This document shows positions 51,369 through 60,422 of a stretch of 64,000 nt of DNA, piece after piece; position 1 is the stretch's first letter, and every line of letters starts with the position of its first letter. The notes beneath the pieces are model-generated. The model was given only the letters and a program-made list of their open reading frames with translations, was not told the origin of the DNA and ran no database searches. The translations under genes and the position numbers were made by a program. The stretch covers positions 61,585 through 125,584 of the forward strand of contig JAJPKO010000034.1 of assembly GCA_021323655.1 (NCBI GenBank). The letters are read 5' to 3'. The stretch comes from Acidobacteriaceae bacterium (lineage in GTDB: Bacteria; Acidobacteriota; Terriglobia; Terriglobales; Acidobacteriaceae).

Positions 51369-52301
51369 TTATCGAGGCATATCGCGGTGCGCTGTCTTTA
51401 CGCGATAGCCTTCTTTTTCTAATCTCTTACTGATTTCTTCCGCGATCATGACGGAACGGTGCTGCCCGCCAGTGCATCCGAATGCAATGGTGAGATAGCT
51501 TTTCCCTTCATGAATGTAGTGAGGGAGAAGGTAGAGCAGCAGCTTCGTGACCTGGTCCAGAAACTCGCGCGTCTGTGGGAATTTGCGCAGATACTCGACC
51601 AATTTTGGGTGTTTGCCGGTGAGTGGGCGAAATTCAGGAATGAAGTGTGGGTTCGGCAGGAAGCGCACGTCGAAGACCAGGTCGGCTTCGAGAGGAAGCC
51701 CGTTTTTGTAGCCAAAACTGAGAGAGGAAATCAGAAGCTCTTTACCGCCGCCGGTTCCCGCGAACTTGTCCTGAATATAGGAGCGCAGTTCGTGGACGTT
51801 GAAGTTTGACGTATCAATGATGATGTCGGCGACGTTGCGGATCGGGTCGAGCAGCTTGCGCTCTGTCTGAATGGCAGAGGCCACCCGTTCCTGCCTGCCG
51901 AGAGGATGTGGGCGGCGGGTTTCAGAAAAGCGGCGCAGCAGCACGGCTTCCGATGCTTCAAGGTAGATGACTTTGGCCGGCAGGATGTGCCGGATGTGCT
52001 TGAGCATCTGCGGGAAGCGCTCAAGGCCGCTGCCTTCCCGGACGTCTACCACCAGAGCGGCCCGGGTTGTAGTGGTGGATTCTCCAATCAGATCGGCGAA
52101 ACGCGGGACAAGCTCAATGGGCATGTTGTCCACCGCGTAATAGCCCATGTCTTCAAAGGCTTTGAGCGCGGAGAGCTTTCCGGAGCCGGAGAGTCCGGTG
52201 ATGATCACAAGTGAACGGGACTCGTCCGCGCTATGCAGGGAAGTGATTTTTTTCTTTTTCGCGGGACCACCTGCTGACTGGCGTGCAGATCTCGATGGCA
52301 T
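51369..52301 (-). CDS. rapZ: RapZ/YvcJ nucleotide-binding protein
   Basis: 310 residues. The P-loop region is VIITGLSGSGKLSALKAFED, in which the residue after the P-loop Lys, normally Ser or Thr, is Leu. DNMPIELVPRF, LEASEAVLLRRFSETRRPHPL and the C-terminal GCTGGQHRSVMIAEEI are conserved. In Proteobacteria RapZ senses glucosamine 6-phosphate precursors and delivers a small RNA to RNase E; in Firmicutes YvcJ acts in competence. An N-terminal Lys-rich leader of about 25 residues is extra. It closes the rpoN-hpf-rapZ series. Confidence 0.92.
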   Translation of the reverse strand: MPSRSARQSAGGPAKKKKITSLHSADESRSLVIITGLSGSGKLSALKAFEDMGYYAVDNMPIELVPRFADLIGESTTTTRAALVVDVREGSGLERFPQMLKHIRHILPAKVIYLEASEAVLLRRFSETRRPHPLGRQERVASAIQTERKLLDPIRNVADIIIDTSNFNVHELRSYIQDKFAGTGGGKELLISSLSFGYKNGLPLEADLVFDVRFLPNPHFIPEFRPLTGKHPKLVEYLRKFPQTREFLDQVTKLLLYLLPHYIHEGKSYLTIAFGCTGGQHRSVMIAEEISKRLEKEGYRVKTAHRDMPR

Positions 52302-52363
52302 GGGCCCATCGTACCATTGTTGCGCGAATCCTTGTTAGCAGATGGTTCCATCTGCTGAACTGG

Positions 52364-53020
52364 CTACGGGGCCTCGATCAATTCCATCTTGCCGTCGCGC
52401 TTCCGGTGCAGGACCTTTACCTGGCCTTCATGGTCGCGGAAGACAAAGACCTCGCGGTCGCGGAACTCTGCTTCTTTTACTGCTTCCTCGAGAGTCATTG
52501 GACGGATGGCAACGGAATCAGCAGAGCGAACGATGTGCGGCTCGTGAACAGGCGTGTGCGCAGGGAATGAATGCACCGTGACGGGCACCGTCTGCCGCGC
52601 TTGGCCGTTTCCATTCGCCTTTTTCTGCAGCTGCTCTTCAGGGGCATCTTCTGCGACAGAAGCCGTACGGGCTACGCGACGCGGACGGGCCAACTGGAGT
52701 TCGGTGGCGAGCTTTTCTTCCTTGGGCTGGCGCTTGATGGCCTGGATCTTCTTTTTGCATCGAATGGCCTGCGTCTCGGCCTTGTCCAAGGCTTCGCGCA
52801 AGGCGGTCTCCATGTTGTTGGACTCGGATGTTGCCACGATGTCCTGCAGTCGGGTCTTGATGGTGACTTCAGCGAAGTGGCGGTATTTTTCCGTCGTGAG
52901 GACGACGTGTGCGCCGGTTGTTTTTCCAAGGATTTTTACGATGCGCGCGATGCATTCATCCGCAAGGGCGCGCAGAGCGGGGGTGACGGTCACCTGCCTG
53001 CCAGTGTACTCAACCTGCAT
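52364..53020 (-). CDS. hpf: Ribosome hibernation promoting factor (long form)
   Basis: 218 residues with GGGAAGGGAG upstream. N-terminal S30AE domain (VEYTGRQVTVTPALRALADE, then VVLTTEKYRHFAEVTIK), a long linker, and a C-terminal dimerisation domain (PMTLEEAVKEAEFRDREVFV, then DHEGQVKVLHRKRDG) as in long HPF, which pairs 70S ribosomes into 100S dimers during stress. Confidence 0.93.
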   Translation of the reverse strand: MQVEYTGRQVTVTPALRALADECIARIVKILGKTTGAHVVLTTEKYRHFAEVTIKTRLQDIVATSESNNMETALREALDKAETQAIRCKKKIQAIKRQPKEEKLATELQLARPRRVARTASVAEDAPEEQLQKKANGNGQARQTVPVTVHSFPAHTPVHEPHIVRSADSVAIRPMTLEEAVKEAEFRDREVFVFRDHEGQVKVLHRKRDGKMELIEAP

Positions 53021-53094
53021 GGCGAAAGCTCCCTTCCCATAGGATTGTAACGCCGGAGAAACGTCGTGTTTCCGGCGGGTTCAGTGATTCTACA

Positions 53095-54747
53095 TTAACT
53101 CCGGACACGCCGCTGGTGCGTGCTCGGAATTCTCATATCTTCACGATATTTAGCCACAGTGCGGCGGGTTACGTTGATACCCTGTGACTGGAGAAGATTG
53201 GCGATCTGGTCATCGGTAAGAGGCTTACGTGGGTCTTCCTCCTCAATGAGTTTTTTCACTTTGCGCTTGAGCAGCATCAGGGGAGTGGCTGCGCCTTCCG
53301 GTCCGTTGACCCCTTCTGAGAAGAAGAAGCGCAGCTCATAAACTCCCTGAGGCGTGTGCACGTATTTGTTAGATACAGCCCGGCTCACAGTGGATGGATG
53401 GACGCCGATTTCTTCTGCGACTTCTTTGATCATCATGGGCTTGAGCGCGTCCACGCCTTTTTCCAGAAATTCAGTCTGGCGGCGGATGATGGCCTCGCAG
53501 GTGCGCAGGATGGTGTTCTTGCGCTGTTCGATATTGCGCATGAGCTGAAGGGCGGAGCGGTAGCGCTCCTTGACGTAGTCCTTGACTTCTTTTTCGGTAC
53601 CGTCCTGGGTGATCATGCGGCGGTAGCCCTGGTTGAGGCGCAGAGTGGGCATGTCCTCGTCGTTCATCATGACGACGTATTCATCTCCACGCTTTACGAA
53701 GGCGACGTCAGGCTCAATCAGACGCGCATCGGAGCGATTGTAGCGCTGGCCGGGGCGTGGATCGAGGGTGCGGATCAATTCGATGGCCTGCTGCGCGATT
53801 TCCGGCGTGCAGGATGCAGCTTTGGCGATCTCACGCATGTCTTTGCGCTGGAGAAGGAGCAGGTGCTTGTCCGCGATTTCGCGTGCGGCATCAAAAAGCA
53901 CAATGCGATGGGCCGCGCCATTTCCGTTCAGGGCATGGGAGTCGTCAGCGTCCGAAGGCAGGGCAGAGAAGTGGCCGCTTTTCTGGCGTTTATAAATCAG
54001 GTCAAACTCATGTCGCTGCGCATCGAGTTGTAGCAGGAGGCACTCGCGCAGGTCGCGTGCGCCAACGCCGAGCGGATCGAGCGTCCGGACTACGTCGAGC
54101 GCTGAGGCGAGATGGGCCCTGGCGCGAGCGCGCATGGCTTCCGGAACCTCAGCAAAATGGAGAACCTGATGTTCCTGCGGAGTGTGTTTCTCTTCGGTTT
54201 CCGGTTCGAGCTGCTCGCGCAGATACCCTTCAAGTAGTTCCTCATCTGTCGCCGTTAAGTAGCCATCTTCATTGAGGTTGCCGATGATGTATTCTGCGGC
54301 ATCGCGGATGGCGGGTGACAGGTTCAGGGAACCAAGCTGCCAGAAGAGATGATCCGTCAGTGTGCCTGGTTTTGAGAGGAAGTTTTCAATGGAAGGTTTT
54401 TCTGTGACCTCAAAACTGTCCGGGGAGCGGAAGCCCGGATCGAGGTACTCCTGAAAGTAGGAGCCGAAGTCAATTTCGTCAAAGGGGTCGGCCTTTTTGA
54501 GCGTGGGATCTGTAAATTCAGTCTCGGCAGGCTGGGCGAGCTGTTCTTCACGGCTGGCGACATCGTCGAGCAGCGGAACGTTTTCTTCCATCTCCTCGAG
54601 GATGGGGTTTTCGGCAATCTCAGACTGGATCATCTCCTTTAGCTCGAGCTTGTTCAGGGCAAGCACGCTGACCATCTGCATCAGGCCGGGCGTGAGTATC
54701 TGCCGCTGAGATACTTTCAAGCTGAGTTTGGGTTGAAGAAGAGCCAT
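53095..54747 (-). CDS. rpoN: RNA polymerase sigma-54 factor
   Basis: 550 residues. Region I is Gln/Leu-rich (LSLKVSQRQILTPGLMQMVS, MIQSEIAENPILEEME); region II is acidic; region III has the core-binding part, the helix-turn-helix GVHPSTVSRAVSNKYV and, at the C-terminus, the RpoN box RRTVAKYREDMRIPS. It directs transcription from -24/-12 promoters with AAA+ activators. It lies between lptB and hpf, as in Proteobacteria. Confidence 0.96.
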   Translation of the reverse strand: MALLQPKLSLKVSQRQILTPGLMQMVSVLALNKLELKEMIQSEIAENPILEEMEENVPLLDDVASREEQLAQPAETEFTDPTLKKADPFDEIDFGSYFQEYLDPGFRSPDSFEVTEKPSIENFLSKPGTLTDHLFWQLGSLNLSPAIRDAAEYIIGNLNEDGYLTATDEELLEGYLREQLEPETEEKHTPQEHQVLHFAEVPEAMRARARAHLASALDVVRTLDPLGVGARDLRECLLLQLDAQRHEFDLIYKRQKSGHFSALPSDADDSHALNGNGAAHRIVLFDAAREIADKHLLLLQRKDMREIAKAASCTPEIAQQAIELIRTLDPRPGQRYNRSDARLIEPDVAFVKRGDEYVVMMNDEDMPTLRLNQGYRRMITQDGTEKEVKDYVKERYRSALQLMRNIEQRKNTILRTCEAIIRRQTEFLEKGVDALKPMMIKEVAEEIGVHPSTVSRAVSNKYVHTPQGVYELRFFFSEGVNGPEGAATPLMLLKRKVKKLIEEEDPRKPLTDDQIANLLQSQGINVTRRTVAKYREDMRIPSTHQRRVRS

Positions 54748-54870
54748 TCTTTACCTATGTCTGCATTTTCAGTGGATGAGATTACCCTCAGTCTACACGC
54801 TGAAACAGGGCGTCCGATAGGGTACAGCCAAATGCAAGCCCGGGTTCCAGGTACACGAAGTGTCCTCCTG

Positions 54871-55599
54871 TTAATTGAGCGAAAAGCCCTCGCCCAGATA
54901 TACGCGCCGCACTTCGGGGTCGCTACCTAACTGCTCTGGGGTGCCGTGGCGGAAGATGCGGCCCTCATTGATGATGTAGGCGCGGTCCGTGACCGAAAGC
55001 GTTTCGCGAACGTTATGATCTGTAATTAACACGCCGATGCCGCTGGCCTTGAGGTCATAAATAATTTCCTGAAGGTCGAGTACCGCAATGGGATCAATTC
55101 CCGAAAAGGGCTCGTCCAGCAAAATAAAGGACGGTTGAATACAGAGGCATCGCGCGATTTCGACCCTTCTGCGCTCGCCGCCGGAAAGGGCATAGCCTCG
55201 CGTCTTTCGAATATGGCCGAGGTTGAGCTGATCAATCAGCTTTTCGGTGCGGGCCCGTCTCATTTCAGGGGTGAGGGACTGGACTTCGAGAACTGCCAGA
55301 ATATTTTCTTCGACGGTCAGCTTGCGAAAGATTGAGGGTTCCTGGGGCAGATAACTGATGCCATACTGGCGCGCGCGCAGATACATGGGCACGCGGGTAA
55401 TGTCTTCGCCATCGGCCAGAATGCGGCCTGTATCGGGAGAAACCAGACCGACAATCATGTAGAAGGATGTGGTTTTCCCCGCGCCGTTCGGGCCGAGCAG
55501 GCCGACAACTTCTCCCTGTGAAATTTCGAGGTTAACGCCCCGTACGACCTGACGGCCTTTGTAGGATTTCCCGATCTCGTCGGTAGAAAGCTTCTGCAT
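54871..55599 (-). CDS. lptB: LPS export ABC transporter ATPase LptB
   Basis: 242 residues. Walker [20 protein letters not shown], signature [17 protein letters not shown], Walker [18 protein letters not shown]-loop [13 protein letters not shown], all typical of LptB. It powers extraction of LPS from the inner membrane with LptF and LptG. It follows the LptC/LptA-like gene by 8 bases. Confidence 0.95.
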   Translation of the reverse strand: MQKLSTDEIGKSYKGRQVVRGVNLEISQGEVVGLLGPNGAGKTTSFYMIVGLVSPDTGRILADGEDITRVPMYLRARQYGISYLPQEPSIFRKLTVEENILAVLEVQSLTPEMRRARTEKLIDQLNLGHIRKTRGYALSGGERRRVEIARCLCIQPSFILLDEPFSGIDPIAVLDLQEIIYDLKASGIGVLITDHNVRETLSVTDRAYIINEGRIFRHGTPEQLGSDPEVRRVYLGEGFSLN

Positions 55600-55607
55600 T
55601 TACGGAT

Positions 55608-57929
55608 TTACTTAGGAGCGCGCGTCTTTGTGACGGCGGCTGACTGCCCCCCACTGACCTCGACGCTATCATCCTGGTCATTGAAAATCAATGCGGCGCC
55701 GGTGATTGTGCCCTTGACGGCATCCATGACACGAGGCGGATCAGATGGGGTTCCCGTGAGCACGTACCTGCCATCGGCTGAGGTGTAGACGAGTTGCTCT
55801 CCTTCTCCTTTCCTGCCCGGCTGGATCAACAGAACGTGACCGGAAGCGACAATTTTTTCAATCTGCGATTCGGGTGCTGCTGCGGTGGTGGGTTTCTTCT
55901 GGGCTTGCGCCAGAAAGAACTCCGCGCGGTCTGCACGTATGGTTCCATTGGAGGCAGTGGCCAGAACACCTCCGGTGAAATCGCCGCGACGGTCCTTATC
56001 AGAGTAGATGAGCATCCGGCTGTGGACGCGCACAACGCTCTGCTGCTTTTGGGAGCCCATCACGGAAGCGATTGCAGTATTTACGTTGTCGTCGTATGCC
56101 TTAAGCGTCTGAGAGGCGCGCGAAAGCTCAATGACAGGGGCGGAGACGGTGTTTCCTGATTGCTGCCACATGCGAGCGTTGCCGCGAAAGATGCTGTTGC
56201 CATCCACGTGACGCAGTTCCGCCTCATTCGCCACGATGTGAGTTGCGCCTTGTCCACCAAACATGGTGCCCTTCTGTGGCTGACCTTTTGCCTGGAGGTA
56301 GGTTGCTCTTACGTCTCCGGTGGCCTGGGCGTCTCCGGAATCGCGATGATAGGCAATGGCCTGCGCTGTCAGGTCTACTTCTCCGTTGTTGACGCGCGGG
56401 CTGCCGGTAAGATGTACCACCTGGTCGGCTGCGTGGTATTCGGCCTGGCCGGCGGAGGCGTTCAATGGCGAAGCAGCTTTGGCGTTCTTTGCCGGGAGCT
56501 GTTGCAGTATGACATGCCCTGTCTGGACGGCGGTATCTATCTGTGACTCCGCTGTTCTCATGGCTGCGTGCTGCTGTTGCGATGGAGTGAATGTCATATG
56601 CAGAGAATCACCGGTGGTGATGTTCGTGGTGCCATCTTTGGCGACGTCCAGAATCTTCGTGTGCCCGGCACCGTCGAGTTGCCGAATGGCGTGTCCACCT
56701 TCCAGAGTGGCAAGCAACTGGTCTCCCTGGATGGTTGTATTCTGCCCGGGTCCCTTCGATGGAATAGTGCGCAGGGTGGCTACGGCGTTTCCAGTTGCGA
56801 GGGCCTTTTGGGCGACGGCCTTTTTCTCCGGGCCTGGGGCAAAGTCGATGTCGAGCCTGGATGCTTCAATCTGGCGGGTGGTGGAGCCGTTTGGATCGTT
56901 GGGGAGTTTTTCCTGGTCCACGAAGCTGACAGCATTACGGAATTGCGCGTGTTTCAGGGTGGTATCCTGGGCGAAGGTCAAAGTGCCTTCCACAGCGTTT
57001 CCGTGCATGGTGTGAAGCGGGTCTTTGTCCACAAAATTGACTCCGCCTCCGAGGAGAGCCTGAGTGGGCCCGCTTTTTTCATCAAGGTAGACCGTGGTGG
57101 AAGCGGAGGTGGACTGGGCACCATTGTCCATGACGGTGTGGACATTGCCTCGAGCGTCAATTTTCTCTGCCGAGCCATCTTTGCGGAAATAGACGATCGC
57201 CTGATTGGCGGTGCTGCGCGTGTTGCGATAGTCGCTCTGTGCATCGAGAAGAAATGCCTGGCGCGAGTCACGCAGCAATTGCGCATGCGAGGCGCGCACA
57301 ACGGCCGGGCCGCCGTTGGTGCTGGAGGTCAGCTCGACTTGCTTGTCGAGGACGAGGACGCCCTGTTTTGAGTCGTAGGCTGCACCCATAGCATGTCCGG
57401 CGGCCTTTGGCAGATGGAACTCCACATACTGGTCCGTGGTGGCAGTGCCTGTTTTCTGATTGAAGACGACCCCGCTGGCCTTGACGTGGATGGTACCTTT
57501 CGATGCGTCTTCTGAGCCACCTCCGGTGCTTTGCGGTGCCTCGAGGTCAATCTGAACTTCGCCCTTTGCTGTGGCGATGCCATTTTTCTGGTCGTAATCG
57601 AAATCGCTTCCGTAGACGCGGTCTTCGCGGTTGGTCCCGGGCGGGCCATATAGCGTTATGGATACGTCATGCAGGGTGGCGTGGCCGTTGCTGCTGAACT
57701 GCACTAATTTGGAAGCGTGGATAGTGAAAAGCGTGTGACCCTTCTGCGATTGGGAATAGGTGAATCCATTGGCTGTTCTCTGGATATTAATGCCGAGTTT
57801 ACCTGGAAGGTCTTTGCCGATGTGACGGATGCGATAGCGCGCATATCCAAGGAAACCGGCGACGACTACGAGCAGAAGGCAGGCCAGAGTAATGATGACT
57901 GCCCGCAGCCGTTGGATGGTAATGCGCAT
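55608..57929 (-). CDS. LptC/LptA-like fusion protein (OstA domains)
   Basis: 773 residues, several times the length of LptA. One N-terminal anchor (VIITLACLLLVVVAGFLGYA, about 10-30) as in LptC, then repeated beta-jellyroll OstA-type segments (for example GSDFDYDQKNGIATAKGEVQ, HIVANEAELRHVDGNSIFRG, VASGHVLLIQPGRKGEGEQL). It ends in a small region with ITGAALIFNDQDDSVEVSGG. It would form a long periplasmic bridge for LPS from LptB2FG to the outer membrane. Its place directly before lptB supports this. Confidence 0.85.
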   Translation of the reverse strand: MRITIQRLRAVIITLACLLLVVVAGFLGYARYRIRHIGKDLPGKLGINIQRTANGFTYSQSQKGHTLFTIHASKLVQFSSNGHATLHDVSITLYGPPGTNREDRVYGSDFDYDQKNGIATAKGEVQIDLEAPQSTGGGSEDASKGTIHVKASGVVFNQKTGTATTDQYVEFHLPKAAGHAMGAAYDSKQGVLVLDKQVELTSSTNGGPAVVRASHAQLLRDSRQAFLLDAQSDYRNTRSTANQAIVYFRKDGSAEKIDARGNVHTVMDNGAQSTSASTTVYLDEKSGPTQALLGGGVNFVDKDPLHTMHGNAVEGTLTFAQDTTLKHAQFRNAVSFVDQEKLPNDPNGSTTRQIEASRLDIDFAPGPEKKAVAQKALATGNAVATLRTIPSKGPGQNTTIQGDQLLATLEGGHAIRQLDGAGHTKILDVAKDGTTNITTGDSLHMTFTPSQQQHAAMRTAESQIDTAVQTGHVILQQLPAKNAKAASPLNASAGQAEYHAADQVVHLTGSPRVNNGEVDLTAQAIAYHRDSGDAQATGDVRATYLQAKGQPQKGTMFGGQGATHIVANEAELRHVDGNSIFRGNARMWQQSGNTVSAPVIELSRASQTLKAYDDNVNTAIASVMGSQKQQSVVRVHSRMLIYSDKDRRGDFTGGVLATASNGTIRADRAEFFLAQAQKKPTTAAAPESQIEKIVASGHVLLIQPGRKGEGEQLVYTSADGRYVLTGTPSDPPRVMDAVKGTITGAALIFNDQDDSVEVSGGQSAAVTKTRAPK

Positions 57930-57959
57930 GATGAGATTATCTCAGGGCCCGGGTGCCGC

Positions 57960-58574
57960 TCAATTGACCTGCTGCAGGCGCTGAATCAGTTTCTGGGCGA
58001 GGGTTTCACCGGATTCCGACCAGAGGAGCCGCGATGAAATGCCGCAGTGCTGCTGCACTCTGTTGGTGAAGTCTACCAGCATCTGCACATTCTGCTTCAC
58101 GCGCGCGGCGGCGTCGGGATCGAGGTCCAGGTCTTCATAGAGAAAGGGCGAGTCAAGGCCGAAGTCAATGCGTATCTGGCCGTTCTGCTCGTATGCGGCT
58201 TCGTCGAATTCAGGGCCGAAGCCGACAATGCGGACGACGCTCGGCTGCTTGCGCCAGAGAGGGTCGAGACCGCCGCCGATTTCGGGGGTCCATAGCTCCC
58301 AGGTCAGCTCAAATTCGTAGGCGAAGTCCTCGTGCAGAAGCTCGAGGGCGGCGGGCACGGCTTCTTCGGGTGCTCCGGCCTCGGCCTCATCTTCGTCATA
58401 GATGCGCTGGTATTGCGGGGCCTCGTTCCAGGAAATGGGATAAGCGGCGGCGGAGCGCACCTGACGGTTGCCTCCGGCAAGGTTGAACTGGCGCATGACC
58501 CCGAGCAGGGCCGGGCCAAGAGATGTCAGGCGGAAATTGGGATACCACAGGCTCAGATAGAGTTGATCAGCCAT
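57960..58574 (-). CDS. Conserved-looking protein of unknown function
   Basis: 204 residues, acidic, with no signal peptide or membrane helix. Tryptophan-rich middle part (FELTWELWTPEIGGGLDPLW) and a C-terminal helix (KQNVQMLVDFTNRVQQHCGI). I do not recognise the family. It lies 4 bases after the lipocalin-like gene and 30 bases before the LptC/LptA-like gene, so it is part of the same operon and may be linked to envelope work. Confidence 0.65.
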   Translation of the reverse strand: MADQLYLSLWYPNFRLTSLGPALLGVMRQFNLAGGNRQVRSAAAYPISWNEAPQYQRIYDEDEAEAGAPEEAVPAALELLHEDFAYEFELTWELWTPEIGGGLDPLWRKQPSVVRIVGFGPEFDEAAYEQNGQIRIDFGLDSPFLYEDLDLDPDAAARVKQNVQMLVDFTNRVQQHCGISSRLLWSESGETLAQKLIQRLQQVN

Positions 58575-58578
58575 TCCT

Positions 58579-59007
58579 CTATTTTAGAAGGCCGACGCGC
58601 TGCCATGTGAGCTGGACGGCGACGTTTCCGTCAGCGGAGAGAACAGGGGGAGTGCGCAGTACCAGGGTATCGCCTTCCAGCTTGTGATAGCGGAGCTGCG
58701 CGGTGCCGAGCCAGTTTGGAGAGAGGCTCACTTCGACGTGGTGAGTCACAATTTCGCCGTCCACTGTATATGGGCCAGCGTAGGCGATGTAGTCGCGCTT
58801 GCGGCGGGGGTCCCTGTCCTGGGGCCTTTCTGTGCTGGCGCCTCGGCCAGCAGCACTGAGGTTTCCGCTCATGTAGCCTTCGGCGGAGTACAGAAGATAG
58901 CCGACGACGTTTTCACCCCAGGGCTTTTCAATGCGGCCATCTTCGTACAGAAAGGTATAATCCAGCAACTTCCATGTGCCAACAAAATCTCTGGCTGTTG
59001 CCATCAT
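58579..59007 (-). CDS. Lipocalin-like domain protein
   Basis: 142 residues. The start matches lipocalin-like proteins: FVGTWKLLDYTFLYEDGRIE, YLLYSAEGYMSGNLSAAGR and AYAGPYTVDGEIVTHHVEVS, with the G-x-W motif on the first strand. No signal peptide is visible, so it is probably cytoplasmic. It overlaps the preceding MlaF-like gene by 4 bases, which suggests translational coupling. Confidence 0.78.
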   Translation of the reverse strand: MMATARDFVGTWKLLDYTFLYEDGRIEKPWGENVVGYLLYSAEGYMSGNLSAAGRGASTERPQDRDPRRKRDYIAYAGPYTVDGEIVTHHVEVSLSPNWLGTAQLRYHKLEGDTLVLRTPPVLSADGNVAVQLTWQRVGLLK

Positions 59008-59807
59008 GCCTCCGGAAGTACAAGTTCGTCTAATTCAAGGAACTGCCGTACCACTTCCTCCTGCGACTGCTCCATCTCCTGCATGGTGCCGAAGAAGACG
59101 GCCTTTGCCTGATGCAGAAAGAGAACGCGGTCCGCCAGTTTTTTGGCAAAGCGCATGTCGTGCGTGACGACGATGCTGGTGAGGTGCAACTGGTGCTTGA
59201 GTTTCTGGATAAGGTCGCCGAGCAGCCGCGCGATAAGAGGGTCCACCATGGTGGTGGGTTCGTCGTAGAGGATGGCCTCAGGCTGGGCGGCGAGGGCGCG
59301 GGCAATGGCGACGCATCGCTTCATGCCAGTGGAAAGGTCGGATGGAAGCAGGTCTTTCATCGGTCCCACGTCCACCATCTCAAGCAGGCCGTTTACGATC
59401 TGCTGAATCTGGTCTTCGCGCAGTTCGCCACGTTCGCGCAGCGGAAAGGCCACATTTTCGCCCACGGTCAGGGAATCAAAGAGGGCGCCGTTCTGGAAGA
59501 CCATGGTGACTTTGCGGCGAATGGCCTGCATCTGCTCTTCAGAAAAGCCGCAGATGTCTTCGCCTGCGACAAAGATACGTCCAGAATCAGGTTTAAGGAA
59601 GCCCATGATCTGCTGGAGGGAAACGGACTTACCGACCCCGCTTCGTCCAAGAATGCAGAGGGTTTCACCGGGCAGAACAAAGAAGCTTACATCGTCGAGC
59701 ACCTTGTGGTCGCCGAAGGACTTAGAGACATGCTCAAAGGCGATATAAGGCTGTGGCCCCTTCTGGGTGGATTTTTCTTCCACAATGATTTCAGGAACGC
59801 TGCTCAA
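59004..59807 (-). CDS. MlaF-like ABC transporter ATPase
   Basis: 267 residues. Walker A ILGRSGVGKSVSLQQIMGF, FQNGALFDSLTVGENVAFPL, signature DLSTGMKRCVAIARAL and Walker B AILYDEPTTMVDP are characteristic of the MlaF/Ttg2A group, which moves phospholipids between the membranes with MlaE and MlaD. Neither is adjacent here. An N-terminal extension of about 25 residues precedes the ATPase core. Confidence 0.88.
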   Translation of the reverse strand: MSSVPEIIVEEKSTQKGPQPYIAFEHVSKSFGDHKVLDDVSFFVLPGETLCILGRSGVGKSVSLQQIMGFLKPDSGRIFVAGEDICGFSEEQMQAIRRKVTMVFQNGALFDSLTVGENVAFPLRERGELREDQIQQIVNGLLEMVDVGPMKDLLPSDLSTGMKRCVAIARALAAQPEAILYDEPTTMVDPLIARLLGDLIQKLKHQLHLTSIVVTHDMRFAKKLADRVLFLHQAKAVFFGTMQEMEQSQEEVVRQFLELDELVLPEA

Positions 59808-59828
59808 TGCTGCTCCCAGTTTCTGTTA

Positions 59829-60422
59829 TCAGATTACCAGCGCCAGGTCGCCCGGAGTATTCACGTTCTGAAACCAGCGATGCATTTGGGAATTTCGCAA
59901 ATCGTCCCTCGCTGTAACCACGGCTTCCACGCTGAATTGGTCGAGATTGTTGCCAGCGGCGTGCTGGATCACCCGAACCACTTTGTACTCCCCGGATTCG
60001 AGAGCGGAACGGATTTGTGGAAGCAGGGCACGATGATAGATGGCGCAGAGAGGCATTGCCCGGCCGGCGACCCCGGGCATGGTTGCATACGCTCCGGTCA
60101 TGGATACGCGCTGCTGCAAATAACGCAGAAAGGCTGGAGGAATCAGGGGTAAATCAACGGCCAGAAACAGGTTCCATTTGCTGCCGGTTGCTGACAGAGC
60201 AGCCTCGATGCCTCCCAGCGGGCCACACGCTTCATGAAGATCAGAGATGACGGGCGCATACTGTGCGAGATCGGGGCGAGACCCAACGATATGCGGCCGC
60301 AGACCAGCTTCGCGCAATAAGCGGACTGCGTGTTCGATGAGTGGCCGGCCATGATATTCGAGTAGGGCCTTGTCGCGGCCCATGCGAGTGCTGCGCCCCC
60401 CGGCCAGGACAAAGCCGTTCAT
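59829..60422 (-). CDS. mobA: Molybdenum cofactor guanylyltransferase
   Basis: 197 residues. The nucleotide-binding N-terminus is FVLAGGRSTRMGRDKALLEY (G-G-x-S-x-R-M-G-x-D-K), followed by DLHEACGPLGGIEAAL and LFLAVDLPLIPPAFL (metal-binding Asp). It joins GMP to molybdopterin. Its stop is 21 bases before the MlaF-like gene and its ATG overlaps the dipeptidase stop. Confidence 0.9.
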   Translation of the reverse strand: MNGFVLAGGRSTRMGRDKALLEYHGRPLIEHAVRLLREAGLRPHIVGSRPDLAQYAPVISDLHEACGPLGGIEAALSATGSKWNLFLAVDLPLIPPAFLRYLQQRVSMTGAYATMPGVAGRAMPLCAIYHRALLPQIRSALESGEYKVVRVIQHAAGNNLDQFSVEAVVTARDDLRNSQMHRWFQNVNTPGDLALVI

